This document shows positions 1 through 7,649 of a stretch of DNA of 64,000 nucleotides, in pieces. Position 1 is the stretch's first letter; the number at the start of each line of letters is the position of its first letter. The notes beneath the pieces were generated by a model, which was not told where the DNA came from, did not search any database, and was given only the letters and a program-made list of their open reading frames with translations. Where the stretch lies: positions 28,969-92,968 of the forward strand of contig DATFYA010000073.1 of assembly GCA_035315345.1 (NCBI GenBank), written 5' to 3'. The position numbers were made by a program, and so were the translations under genes. Origin of the DNA: Candidatus Methylomirabilota bacterium (GTDB taxonomy: Bacteria; Methylomirabilota; Methylomirabilia; Rokubacteriales; CSP1-6).

Positions 1-536
1 ATCACGTAGGTGTAACGGCCCGGATGACCGAAGGTGCCCCGGTCGAGACGGCCCGGCAGCGTCCCGATCACGTTGCGCATCACCAGTCGCACCGCGCGGC
101 CGACCGTGGCGTTGGATCGCCAGCCGGGGGAGAACAGATTGTCACCCGAATTGAAGTCGAGCCGCTTGGCGATGGGCCCGTTGACGATCATGAGGACCGC
201 GGCGCTGCCGGTGGACGTCGCGGGGCCGTGATAGCCCCAGCGCGGATCGGCGATGCCCTCGATGGCCGCGACCACCACCGGCATGTGCTCGGGCAGGCAG
301 CCGGCCATCACCGCGTTGATCGCGACCTTCTCGGCGCTGATCGCCACCTGCCGGTTGGTGACGAACGCGATCTGGGTGTCGGGCTCGAGGGCGGCCGCGT
401 CGAGCATCGCGCGCACCGCCGGCTCGGTGGGCGGCACGACCGGCAGCCCGTCGGTCCAGCCCCGCCGGTAGCAGAGGTCGAGGGCCTGCGTGAAGTCGTC
501 GACGGCATAGCGCTGGGAGCTGATGCGAGCGGTCAT
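1..536 (-). CDS. UGSC partner-domain protein, standalone, C-terminus cut by window edge
   Basis: The function is unknown. The gene starts at ATG 536-534 behind an AAGGAG ribosome site and runs off the left edge, so about 178 residues are visible. The visible protein matches the second half of the selenoprotein at 4097-5689: a GWTDGLPVVPPT-type opening against GWGDGLPLIPAT, then VAINAVMAG against VAINAVLAG, LPEHMPV against LPEHLPV, and a shared IVNGPIA block near residue 125. It contains no U-G-S-C segment in the visible part. I infer that it is a free-standing copy of the domain that is fused to the UGSC domain 3.5 kb away. It is divergent from the NADH dehydrogenase-like gene, with 164 nt between them. 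Confidence 0.75.
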   Translation of the reverse strand, partial: MTARISSQRYAVDDFTQALDLCYRRGWTDGLPVVPPTEPAVRAMLDAAALEPDTQIAFVTNRQVAISAEKVAINAVMAGCLPEHMPVVVAAIEGIADPRWGYHGPATSTGSAAVLMIVNGPIAKRLDFNSGDNLFSPGWRSNATVGRAVRLVMRNVIGTLPGRLDRGTFGHPGRYTYV

Positions 537-700
537 GAGCGGCTCCTTCGCGTGGCGAGAATGATCGCGACGCGGACCGGCCTCGGCGCCGCGTTCCCGG
601 ACACCGGACGCATGGGCCTCAACGTAGGGCGAAGATCCGGCCCTGTCAAGCATCGCCCCGGGCGCTTGAAACGTCCCGGCCGCGGCCGGAAGATGAAGAC

Positions 701-1957
701 ATGAACGACCGGCCGCACGTGGTCATCGTGGGCGGCGGCTTCGGCGGCCTGTACGCGGCCTGGGGGCTGGCGCGCCGTCGGGTGCGCGTTACCCTGCTTG
801 ACCGGCGCAATCACCATCTCTTCCAGCCCCTCCTCTACCAGGTCGCCACCGCGGCGCTGAATCCCTCCGACATCGCGTCGCCGCTCCGCGCAGTCTTGAG
901 GAAGGCCGCCAACATCACGGTGCTGCTGGCCGAGGTGCAGTCGGTCGATCTGGCCGATCGTCGCCTGAGCCTGGACGAGGGGGAGATGCGCTACGACGCC
1001 CTCGTGCTGGCCGCCGGCGCCGGGCACTCCTACTTCGGGCACGACGACTGGGAGCCGCTGGCGCCGAGCCTCAAGACCCTCGAGGACGCGCTCGAGATCC
1101 GCCGGCGCGTGCTGCTGGCCTACGAGCTGGCCGAGCGAGAGGGCGACGCCGCCGAGCAAGGCGCCCTGCTCACCTCGGTGGTGGTCGGGGGCGGCCCCAC
1201 CGGGGTGGAGCTGGCCGGGGCGCTCGCGGAGATTTCTCGGGAGACGATCGCCCGCGATTTCCGGGTGATCGATCCAACGCGGGCGCGCATCATCCTCCTC
1301 GAGGGCGGGCCGCGCATCCTGGCCAGCTTCCCGGAGCCGCTATCCGAGCGCGCGGAGGAGGCCCTCACCCGCATCGGCGTGGAGGTGCGGACCGGCGCCA
1401 TGGTCACGCGGGTGACCCCCGACGCGGTATGGCTCGGGGGCGAGCCGATCCGCGCCCGCACCGTGCTGTGGGCCGCCGGCGTGGCCGCGTCTCCCCTCAC
1501 CCGCTCGCTCGGCGTGCCCCTCGATCGCGCCGGTCGCGTGCAGGTCGAGCGCGATCTGTCGATCCCCGGGCATCCCGAGGCGTTCGCCATCGGCGACATG
1601 GCGACGCTCCCGGACGAGCACGGCCAGCCCCTGCCCGGACTGGCGCCCGTCGCGATCCAGCAGGGACGGCGGGTGGCCGCGAACGTGCTGCACCGCCTCG
1701 CCGGCGAGCCGACGCAGCCGTTCCACTATCGGGACAAGGGCACCATGGCCACCATCGGTCGCGCCGCCGCGGTGGCGGTGATCGGGCCGCTCCGTCTCTC
1801 CGGCCTGCCCGCCTGGCTCGCCTGGCTCTTCGTCCACATCATGTTCCTCATCGGCTTCCGCAATCGATTCCTCGTGCTGTTCCAGTGGGCGTGGGCGTAC
1901 GTGAGCTGGCAGCGCGGCGCGCGGCTGATCACGCGCCCCTGGCGTCCCAAGCCCTGA
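701..1957 (+). CDS. NAD(P)/FAD-dependent oxidoreductase, type II NADH dehydrogenase-like
   Basis: This 418-residue flavoprotein resembles type II NADH:quinone oxidoreductases, which pass electrons from NADH to membrane quinone without pumping protons. The FAD-binding GGGFGGL loop lies near residue 12 and the second, NADH-binding loop VVGGGPTGVELAG lies near residue 162. An AIGDMA segment near residue 297 is the usual late FAD contact. The last 60 residues contain hydrophobic and aromatic stretches (WLAWLFVHIMFLIGF), as expected for a C-terminal membrane anchor. The start ATG follows a GGAAG site by a few bases. The glucan phosphorylase gene follows after 33 nt; no functional link is evident. 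A sulfide:quinone reductase-like role cannot be excluded. Confidence 0.85.
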   Translation: MNDRPHVVIVGGGFGGLYAAWGLARRRVRVTLLDRRNHHLFQPLLYQVATAALNPSDIASPLRAVLRKAANITVLLAEVQSVDLADRRLSLDEGEMRYDALVLAAGAGHSYFGHDDWEPLAPSLKTLEDALEIRRRVLLAYELAEREGDAAEQGALLTSVVVGGGPTGVELAGALAEISRETIARDFRVIDPTRARIILLEGGPRILASFPEPLSERAEEALTRIGVEVRTGAMVTRVTPDAVWLGGEPIRARTVLWAAGVAASPLTRSLGVPLDRAGRVQVERDLSIPGHPEAFAIGDMATLPDEHGQPLPGLAPVAIQQGRRVAANVLHRLAGEPTQPFHYRDKGTMATIGRAAAVAVIGPLRLSGLPAWLAWLFVHIMFLIGFRNRFLVLFQWAWAYVSWQRGARLITRPWRPKP

Positions 1958-1990
1958 CCGCAGCGGGGCGGGCTTTGCGTTGCCGCCGCG

Positions 1991-3661
1991 ATGCCCTATG
2001 CTCGGGTTGATGAGTCCCGCCGAGACCTCGCCGCCGCCGATTTCCGCCTCGTGACCGCGGGCCATCCGCCGCTCGTCGCCTACTTCTCGATGGAGTACGG
2101 CCTCCACGAGGAGCTGTACTCCTACGCGGGCGGGCTCGGCGTCCTCGCGGGCGACTTCATGAAGTCGGCGGGCGATCTGGGCCTGCCGGTGGTCGGCGTC
2201 GGCCTGCGCTGGGGCCAGGGCTACACCTCGCAGCACATCGGCGCCGACGGCTATCCCTACGACGAGTGGCGCGATCAGAAGCCGGACGCGCTGACCGATA
2301 CCGGCGCGCGGGTGCGCGTGCGAGTGGCCAGCCGCGAGGTGGCCTGTCGCGTGTGGCGCGTCGGCCGCTACGCCATCGCCCCGCTCTATCTGCTCGAGCC
2401 CACCGATCCGCGAGACCTCTGGATCACGCGGCGCCTCTACGACCCGCGTCCCGATTGCCGTGTGGCCCAGGAGATGCTGCTCGGCATCGGCGGCGTGCGC
2501 GCGCTGCGCGCGCTGCACCTGCCGGTCGAGCGCTACCACTTCAACGAGGGCCACGCGGTCTTCGCGGGCATCGAGATGATCGCCGATCGCATGGAGGCCG
2601 GCCTGGGCTTCCACGAGGCGTGGCAGGTCGCCCGGGAGTCGATCGTGTTCACCACCCACACCCCGGTGCCCGCGGGCAACGAGGTGCACTCCCTCGCCGA
2701 GCTACGGCGGCTCGGCGCCGGCTGCGAGCTGGTGGCCAGCGAGCTGGCCGAGATCGGGGGCGATCCGTTCAACATGACGGTGGCCGGCCTGCGGCTGGCC
2801 CACATCGCCAACGCGGTGGCGCAGCTGCACGGCGAGACCGCCCGGGCGATGTGGGCGCACGTGAAGGACGCGGCCCCGATCATCGCGATCACCAACGGGG
2901 TCCACGTCCCCACCTGGCAGGACGCGCGCATCCCCGCCGCGCACGGCAGCGACGAGCGGCTGCAGACGGCCAAGCGCGCGCTGAAGGGCGAGCTGCTCGC
3001 CGAGGTGCGCACGCGCACCGGCGTGCGGCTCGATCCGGCCGCGTTGACCATCGGCTTCGCCCGCCGCTCCGCCACCTACAAGCGGCCCGATCTGCTGCTG
3101 CGCGATGCGGAGCGCTTCGCCGCGCTCGTCCGCGGTCACCGGGTGCAGCTGCTGTTCTCGGGCAAGGCCCACCCGGCCGATCATGAAGGCAAGGCGGTCA
3201 TCGCCCGGCTGGTCAACGCGCTCAAGCGCTGGCCGGAGAGCGTGGCCTTCCTCGAGAACTACGACATGGGGCTCGGTCGCCTGCTCACCCGCGGCTGCGA
3301 CGTCTGGCTGAACACCCCGCGCCGGCCCATGGAGGCCAGCGGCACGTCGGGCATGAAGGCGGCCATGAACGGCACGCTCAACCTCTCGGTGCTGGACGGC
3401 TGGTGGCCGGAGGGCTGCGAGCCCGGCGTCACCGGCTGGGCGATCGGCGACGGCACCGTCGGGGGCGATCCCGACCTGCGCGATCTGCGCTCGCTCTACG
3501 AGACGCTGGAGCGCGAGGTCCTGCCCGCCTTTGCGGATCCGGACCGGTGGGTCCAGATGATGCGCGCGTCGATCCGCATGGCCACCGAGCGCTTCTCCTC
3601 GGACCGGATGGTCCAGGAGTACTTCGCGCGGCTCTACTCGGTCACTTCCCCTTCGCGATGA
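1991..3661 (+). CDS. glgP: alpha-glucan (glycogen) phosphorylase family protein
   Basis: This is a short-form alpha-glucan phosphorylase that releases glucose 1-phosphate from glycogen or maltodextrin using pyridoxal phosphate. Family landmarks are YFSMEYGLHE near residue 31, the AGGLGVLAGD phosphate region near 46, YHFNEGHAVF near 183 and the late EASGTSGMKAAMNG segment with the PLP-associated lysine near 460. At about 556 residues it fits the shorter bacterial/archaeal phosphorylases rather than the 800-residue E. coli form. The start is uncertain: ATG 1991 is the first available, but GTG 2051 directly precedes the conserved core and may be the true start. Its 3' end overlaps the convergent TPR gene by 20 nt. 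Confidence 0.87.
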   Translation: MPYARVDESRRDLAAADFRLVTAGHPPLVAYFSMEYGLHEELYSYAGGLGVLAGDFMKSAGDLGLPVVGVGLRWGQGYTSQHIGADGYPYDEWRDQKPDALTDTGARVRVRVASREVACRVWRVGRYAIAPLYLLEPTDPRDLWITRRLYDPRPDCRVAQEMLLGIGGVRALRALHLPVERYHFNEGHAVFAGIEMIADRMEAGLGFHEAWQVARESIVFTTHTPVPAGNEVHSLAELRRLGAGCELVASELAEIGGDPFNMTVAGLRLAHIANAVAQLHGETARAMWAHVKDAAPIIAITNGVHVPTWQDARIPAAHGSDERLQTAKRALKGELLAEVRTRTGVRLDPAALTIGFARRSATYKRPDLLLRDAERFAALVRGHRVQLLFSGKAHPADHEGKAVIARLVNALKRWPESVAFLENYDMGLGRLLTRGCDVWLNTPRRPMEASGTSGMKAAMNGTLNLSVLDGWWPEGCEPGVTGWAIGDGTVGGDPDLRDLRSLYETLEREVLPAFADPDRWVQMMRASIRMATERFSSDRMVQEYFARLYSVTSPSR

Positions 3662-4094
3662 CCTCGTCGAGCTCGCGGGCGCGCGCGGCGTCCAGCGGCC
3701 GGAGCCGGTCGACCACGCGGCGGGCGTCGTCGAGGCGACCCATCTTCACGTAGGCCTCGCCGAGGTATTCGAGCGCCTCCGGATACTCTGGCCGCAGTCG
3801 CAGCGCCTCGTCGTAGGCTCGGAGCGACTCCGGGTACTTGCCCTGCTGGCGCAGCGCGTAGCCGAGCCCGTTCCAGGCCTCGGGGTAGCTCGGCCTCATC
3901 TCGACCGCTCGGCCGAACGCGGCGCCCGCCACACTCCACTCCTTCGCCCGGGTGGCCGCCACGCCGCGGCGGTATTCCTCCTCCGCCGACGGCGCGGGCG
4001 GCATCTGGTCGCGGGGCGGCGCCGGCGTCATGTCGGCGCCGGCCGGCGCCGCGGTCAGCAGCAGGACCAAGGCCACGACCGCGTGCGCTCGCAC
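3642..4094 (-). CDS. secreted TPR-repeat protein
   Basis: This 150-residue protein has a signal peptide (VRAHAVVALVLLLTAAPAGA) and then about three tetratricopeptide repeats, recognisable from the W-x2-LG-x2-Y and A-x2-Y-x2-AL-x4-P spacing between residues 50 and 140. TPRs mediate protein-protein contacts; the export signal suggests a periplasmic scaffold. The GTG start at 4094 lies only 2 nt after the stop of the UGSC selenoprotein gene, so the two are almost certainly cotranscribed and the TPR protein may be a partner of the selenoprotein. That partnership is inferred from position only. Confidence 0.8.
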   Translation of the reverse strand: MRAHAVVALVLLLTAAPAGADMTPAPPRDQMPPAPSAEEEYRRGVAATRAKEWSVAGAAFGRAVEMRPSYPEAWNGLGYALRQQGKYPESLRAYDEALRLRPEYPEALEYLGEAYVKMGRLDDARRVVDRLRPLDAARARELDEVIAKGK

Positions 4095-4096
4095 CG

Positions 4097-5689
4097 TCAG
4101 GCCTCGATGCGCCGGGTGACCGAGCGAGTGGCCCCGAAGGTCGGCACGAGCACCGAGTGCTTTCCCGCGCCGCCCGCCACCACGATCATGATGTCCGACC
4201 ACTGTCGCGCGATGGGCGCGCGAGTCTCCGGCGGTCGATCCTTGAACCCGGCGGGGTGGATCACCGCGAAACGCTCGATGTTCGAAGGATCGAAGCGCGA
4301 GAGCGGCACCTGCGCCCGCTCCCACAGCGCGCGCTTGAAGTCATCCTTGCTCCATCCGCCGCCCGCCACCGTCGCCGCGTGCTCCGGCCCCAGGATCACC
4401 AGCGGCTCGCCGCCCAGGTAGATGTTGTTCGAGCCGACCACCGCCGCGGTACCCGCCACCGTGGTGAGGATGCCGTCCGGCGTGGACGAGCCGTGATCGT
4501 TGATGTTGTGGGGCGCCTCCGAGCCGCACACCGTGACCGTGCTCACGTCCGGCGCGAAGCCGCGGTCCACCGAGAGCGGGGCCCACGGCGAGGCCGCCTC
4601 GTTCTCGGCCACGCAGTAGCTGTACTTGCCGGGGTGCCCGTGGGTCGCGCGATCCTCGTGGCCCGGTCGCGCGCCGCCCACGTTCTGCAGCGCCAGGCGC
4701 AGCGCACGCCCGATCACCGCGTTGGCGCGATGGCCCTGTCCGAGCGCGTTGCCCGCCCCGTTGATCCCGAGGCGCCCGGCGATCGGCCCGTTGACGATGA
4801 TGAGCGGCGAGCAGGGATGCGTGGTGGTCTGCACCGCCTGCAGGTTGAACGCGGCCTGCCCGACCGCGTCCACCGCGGCCAGGATCACCGGCAGGTGCTC
4901 GGGCAGCGCGCCCGCGAGCACCGCATTGATCGCCACCCGCTCGACGGTGGCGCAGCCCAGACGCGGCGGCAGCACCGCGACGACATCACCGGCGGGCCGG
5001 CGGCTGGCCGCGAGCATGGCCGCGACGCGCTCCGCCGTGGCCGGGATCAGCGGCAGGCCGTCGCCCCAGCCCCGCTCCATCATGAACGACTGGAACTCGA
5101 GCAGATCGTCGGGCGCCCGGTGCGATCGTGGGTCGCCCTCCGCCGGGCGAGAGTCGACGCGACCCGTCGCGGCCCGGGTGAGCGCCGACAGCACGTCGCC
5201 CACCGCGGCCAGCGCCTTGCCCGCGACGAGGGACTCGGCGACTCCGCCGATCGGGTGCGGCACCGTGACGATGCCGAGATCGGGCAGGCCCTTGGCGCGC
5301 GCCTCGGCGAGCGCGAGCGGACGGAACTCGTGCGTACCCAGGACGACGGTGGCGAGGCCCCGCCCTTCCAGCTCGGTGGCGTCGTGGATACTCCACGACG
5401 TGCACGACCCTCAGTCCGCGGAGGCGGTCAGCGCGGCCCCGCACTGCGCCGCCATCTCGTCGAGCACCGCGGCCGTCGCCCCGTTGGAGGCGCCGGGCTT
5501 GCGCCAGACCCGCACGTCGCGCGCGCCGACCTTCTCGGCGAGCGCGCGGGCCACTCCCTCCAGCAGGACGCGCGCGTTGGGCTTGGAGTTGTCGAGGACG
5601 CCGATCACCGCGTCCTGCAACGAGCCCGGACGCGGCGCGAGCGCGCGGGGCGCCGCGGTGGTGGAGCCGACCGGATCGAGGATTTCCAT
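4097..5689 (-). CDS. UGSC-family selenoprotein fused to its partner domain (UGA at 5413-5411 read as Sec)
   Basis: The reading frame is open from ATG 5689 to TGA 4099-4097 except for one TGA at 5413-5411. Reading it as selenocysteine gives 530 residues with U93-G94-S95-C96, the motif that names the UGSC selenoprotein family; the flanks (SAD before, TSWSIHDATELE after) read as normal protein. A 9-bp hairpin 10 nt after the UGA fits a bacterial SECIS. Residues 1-150 form the UGSC domain. From about residue 170 to the end it carries the same domain as the partial gene at the left edge, so this is a fusion. The start MEILDP is preferred over ATG 5698 because a TATCAT -10 hexamer overlaps the latter. 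Biochemical role is unknown; a thiol/selenol redox function is likely from U-x-x-C. Cotranscribed with the TPR gene. Confidence 0.88.
5380..5400 (-). promoter_or_regulatory. bacterial SECIS-like hairpin of the UGSC selenoprotein mRNA
   Basis: Starting 10 nt after the UGA, the mRNA reads CGUCGUGGA-GUA-UCCACGACG: a perfect 9-bp stem with a GUA loop, or AGUAU if the closing A-U pair is open. The apical G lies about 20 nt from the UGA. Bacterial SECIS elements are stem-loops inside the coding sequence a short distance 3' of UGA with a G among the first loop bases, recognised by SelB. Nothing comparable follows the gene's ordinary stop. Confidence 0.75.
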
Positions 5690-5696
5690 GACGAGC

Positions 5697-5702
5697 ATGA
5701 TA
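5697..5702 (-). promoter_or_regulatory. -10 element TATCAT of the selenoprotein gene
   Basis: TATCAT on the minus strand ends 7 nt before ATG 5689, which would place transcription start at or next to the start codon. This supports a leaderless mRNA and the MEILDP start. No convincing -35 hexamer was seen. Confidence 0.45.
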
Positions 5703-5742
5703 CTCCGGGCCCCCGGGCCCGTGTAGTACAGTCCTGGCGATC

Positions 5743-6588
5743 ATGCCGACACGACCCCCGCTCCTCCGCCACGCGGCGACTCGCTACGTGCAGCCCCTCC
5801 GGGAGGGCGGCTCGCTCCCCGCGGTGGTCGACACCGACGGCGGCGGCCTCTTCGTGGTCAAGTTCCGGGGCGCCGGTCAAGGCGCGAAGGCCCTCATCGC
5901 CGAGCTGATCGTGGGGCGGCTCGCGCAAGCGCTCGACCTGCCGGTGCCCGGCCTCGCGATCATCGAGCTGGCCGCCGCCTTCGGCCGGAGCGAGCCCGAC
6001 CCCGAGATCCAGGACATCCTGCGGGGGAGCCATGGGGTCAACGTGGGGCTCCGCTATCTGGACTCGGCCTTCAACTTCGACGCGAGCGCGGCGGGAGACC
6101 TGATCCCGGTCGACCTGGCCACGCGACTGGTGTGGCTCGACGCCTTCGTCACGAATCCGGATCGGACCCACCGCAATCCGAACCTGCTCGTGTGGCAGCG
6201 CCGGCCGTGGCTCATCGATCACGGCGGCGCGCTCTACGCCCACCACGACTGGGCCTCGGTGGACGAGGCGCGCACCCGCACGCCGTTCGCGCGCATTCGC
6301 GAGCACGTGCTGCTCGACCGAGCGGGCGACCTGGCCGCGATCGACGCCGCGCTGGCGGCCCACCTCGACGTCGACGTCATCGCCTCGGTGCTCGCGGAGG
6401 TGCCCGACGAGCTCTTCACCGACCCGGTGAGCTGTCGCGAGTTCACCACCGCGGCGGCCGCCCGCGCCCGGTACCGTGACTACCTCCTGACCCGCCTGCG
6501 CGCGCCCCGCGACTTCGTGGCCGAGGCGGGGCGGGCGCGCGAGCACCTGCGACGCGAGCCGCCGCGCCCGCTCTCGGCGCGGCGGTGA
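5743..6588 (+). CDS. HipA-like kinase domain protein
   Basis: This 281-residue protein resembles HipA-family kinases of the small, single-domain type. VVKFRGAGQGAKALIAE near residues 38-54 carries the nucleotide-binding lysine, RLVWLDAFVTNPDRTHRNPN near 127-146 is the catalytic loop with the N-x-D-R-T-x2-NPN arrangement, and LIDHGGALY near 156 is the metal-binding Asp region. It lacks the N-terminal regulatory domain of E. coli HipA and no HipB antitoxin is adjacent. It overlaps the next gene (DUF3037) by 4 nt; such kinase-DUF3037 pairs are recurrent in bacteria, but their role is unresolved. A TACAGT hexamer at 5727-5732 may be the -10 box. Confidence 0.78.
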   Translation: MPTRPPLLRHAATRYVQPLREGGSLPAVVDTDGGGLFVVKFRGAGQGAKALIAELIVGRLAQALDLPVPGLAIIELAAAFGRSEPDPEIQDILRGSHGVNVGLRYLDSAFNFDASAAGDLIPVDLATRLVWLDAFVTNPDRTHRNPNLLVWQRRPWLIDHGGALYAHHDWASVDEARTRTPFARIREHVLLDRAGDLAAIDAALAAHLDVDVIASVLAEVPDELFTDPVSCREFTTAAAARARYRDYLLTRLRAPRDFVAEAGRAREHLRREPPRPLSARR

Positions 6589-7022
6589 GCCCCGAGGCTC
6601 CGATGACCGACGACGGACGGATCGCCTACGACTTCGCGGTGCTCCGCGCGGTGCCCCACGTGCACCTCGGGGCCTTCGTGCCGGTCGGGGTGGTCGTGCA
6701 CGCGCGCACCGCCGGCTATCTCGGCATGCGCACCCTCAGCGACCCGGCCGAGCTCGCCGCGCGGGTGCCCGACGTCGATCACGAGCTGCTCGCGCGCTAT
6801 CTGCGCTCCTGCTGCGCGGTGGCCGCCGGGGATCCCGCGGCGGGGCCGGTGGCGCTGGCCCCGCCCTCGGAGCGCTTCCACTGGCTCACCGCGCCGCGCT
6901 CCGACGTGCTGCAGTCGTCGCCGGTCCACGCGGGTCTCGCGGAAGATCCGGCGCGGGCGCTGGACGAGCTGTTCGCCGCCTACGTGCTCGGCGCCGACCC
7001 GCGCGACGCCGGGGAGCGCTAG
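6585..7022 (+). CDS. DUF3037-like protein paired with the HipA-like kinase
   Basis: The product is about 145 residues from GTG 6585, or 139 from ATG 6603. The N-terminal block YDFAVLRAVPHVHLGAFVPVGV has the DUF3037 pattern, and a SERFHWLTAPRSD block near residue 97 is also typical. The function is not known. It overlaps the HipA-like kinase gene by the GTGA stop-start junction, so the two proteins are probably translated together and may interact. It contains no membrane segment, signal peptide or catalytic motif that I recognise. The pssA gene follows after one base. Confidence 0.7.
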   Translation: MSPEAPMTDDGRIAYDFAVLRAVPHVHLGAFVPVGVVVHARTAGYLGMRTLSDPAELAARVPDVDHELLARYLRSCCAVAAGDPAAGPVALAPPSERFHWLTAPRSDVLQSSPVHAGLAEDPARALDELFAAYVLGADPRDAGER

Positions 7023-7023
7023 C

Positions 7024-7635
7024 ATGGACGAGCGCGCGCGACGCCGGCACTTCTCGCTGCTGCGCGGCTTCCACCTGGCCGACCTCTTCACGATCGCCAA
7101 CGGGTTTTGCGGCGTGGCCGCGGTGTTCCAGGCCATGACGTTCCTGGCCACCCAGAATCGCCGGAACCTCTATCTCGCCGCGCTTCTGGTGCCGCTGGCC
7201 CTGGTGATGGACGTCCTCGACGGGCGGATCGCGCGCTGGCGCCACCAGGCCTCCGAGATGGGACGCGAGCTGGACTCGCTGGCCGACGTCATCTCGTTCG
7301 GCGTCGCGCCCGCGGCCATCGCCTTCGCGGCCGGACTCGATCGCCCGCTCGACCAGCTCGCCCTGATGTACTTCGTGGGCTGCGGGCTGAGCCGCCTCGC
7401 CCGCTACAACATCACCGCCGGCGACCTCTCGCGCGAAGCGGGCAAGGTCACCTACTTCGAGGGCACGCCGATCCCGACCAGCGTGGTGCCGCTGGGCCTG
7501 CTGATGCTGGCGTTCCATCACGGCGACCTCTATCCGGTGACGATCGCCGGTCTGCGCTTCCACCTCGTCACGCTGCTGTTCGTCGTCTCGGGCAGCCTGA
7601 TGATCAGCAAGACCCTCCGCATCCCCAAGCCGTAG
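7024..7635 (+). CDS. pssA: CDP-diacylglycerol--serine O-phosphatidyltransferase
   Basis: This 203-residue integral membrane enzyme makes phosphatidylserine from CDP-diacylglycerol and serine, the first step to phosphatidylethanolamine. The CDP-alcohol phosphatidyltransferase signature D-G-x2-A-R-x8-G-x3-D-x3-D is complete around residues 66-90 (VLDGRIARW to ELDSLAD). The early NGFCGVAAVF segment near residue 26 is typical of the archaeal/Bacillus-type PssA subfamily. About six hydrophobic segments follow one another. The late TYFEGTPIPTS motif near residue 150 also recurs in PssA. The start ATG is one nucleotide after the preceding stop, so it is probably expressed with the HipA-like/DUF3037 pair. 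Confidence 0.88.
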   Translation: MDERARRRHFSLLRGFHLADLFTIANGFCGVAAVFQAMTFLATQNRRNLYLAALLVPLALVMDVLDGRIARWRHQASEMGRELDSLADVISFGVAPAAIAFAAGLDRPLDQLALMYFVGCGLSRLARYNITAGDLSREAGKVTYFEGTPIPTSVVPLGLLMLAFHHGDLYPVTIAGLRFHLVTLLFVVSGSLMISKTLRIPKP

Positions 7636-7649
7636 GGCCGGCCCCGCGG

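Noticed and set aside
646..669. TCAAGC/GCTTGA dyad before the NADH dehydrogenase-like gene as an operator
   Set aside because: Only six bases pair and the interior does not; too weak to claim without other copies.
4986..5744. 252-codon minus-strand frame overlapping the selenoprotein
   Set aside because: It is a shifted frame of the same region with Arg/Gly-rich off-frame composition; the Sec-containing frame has the conserved motifs.
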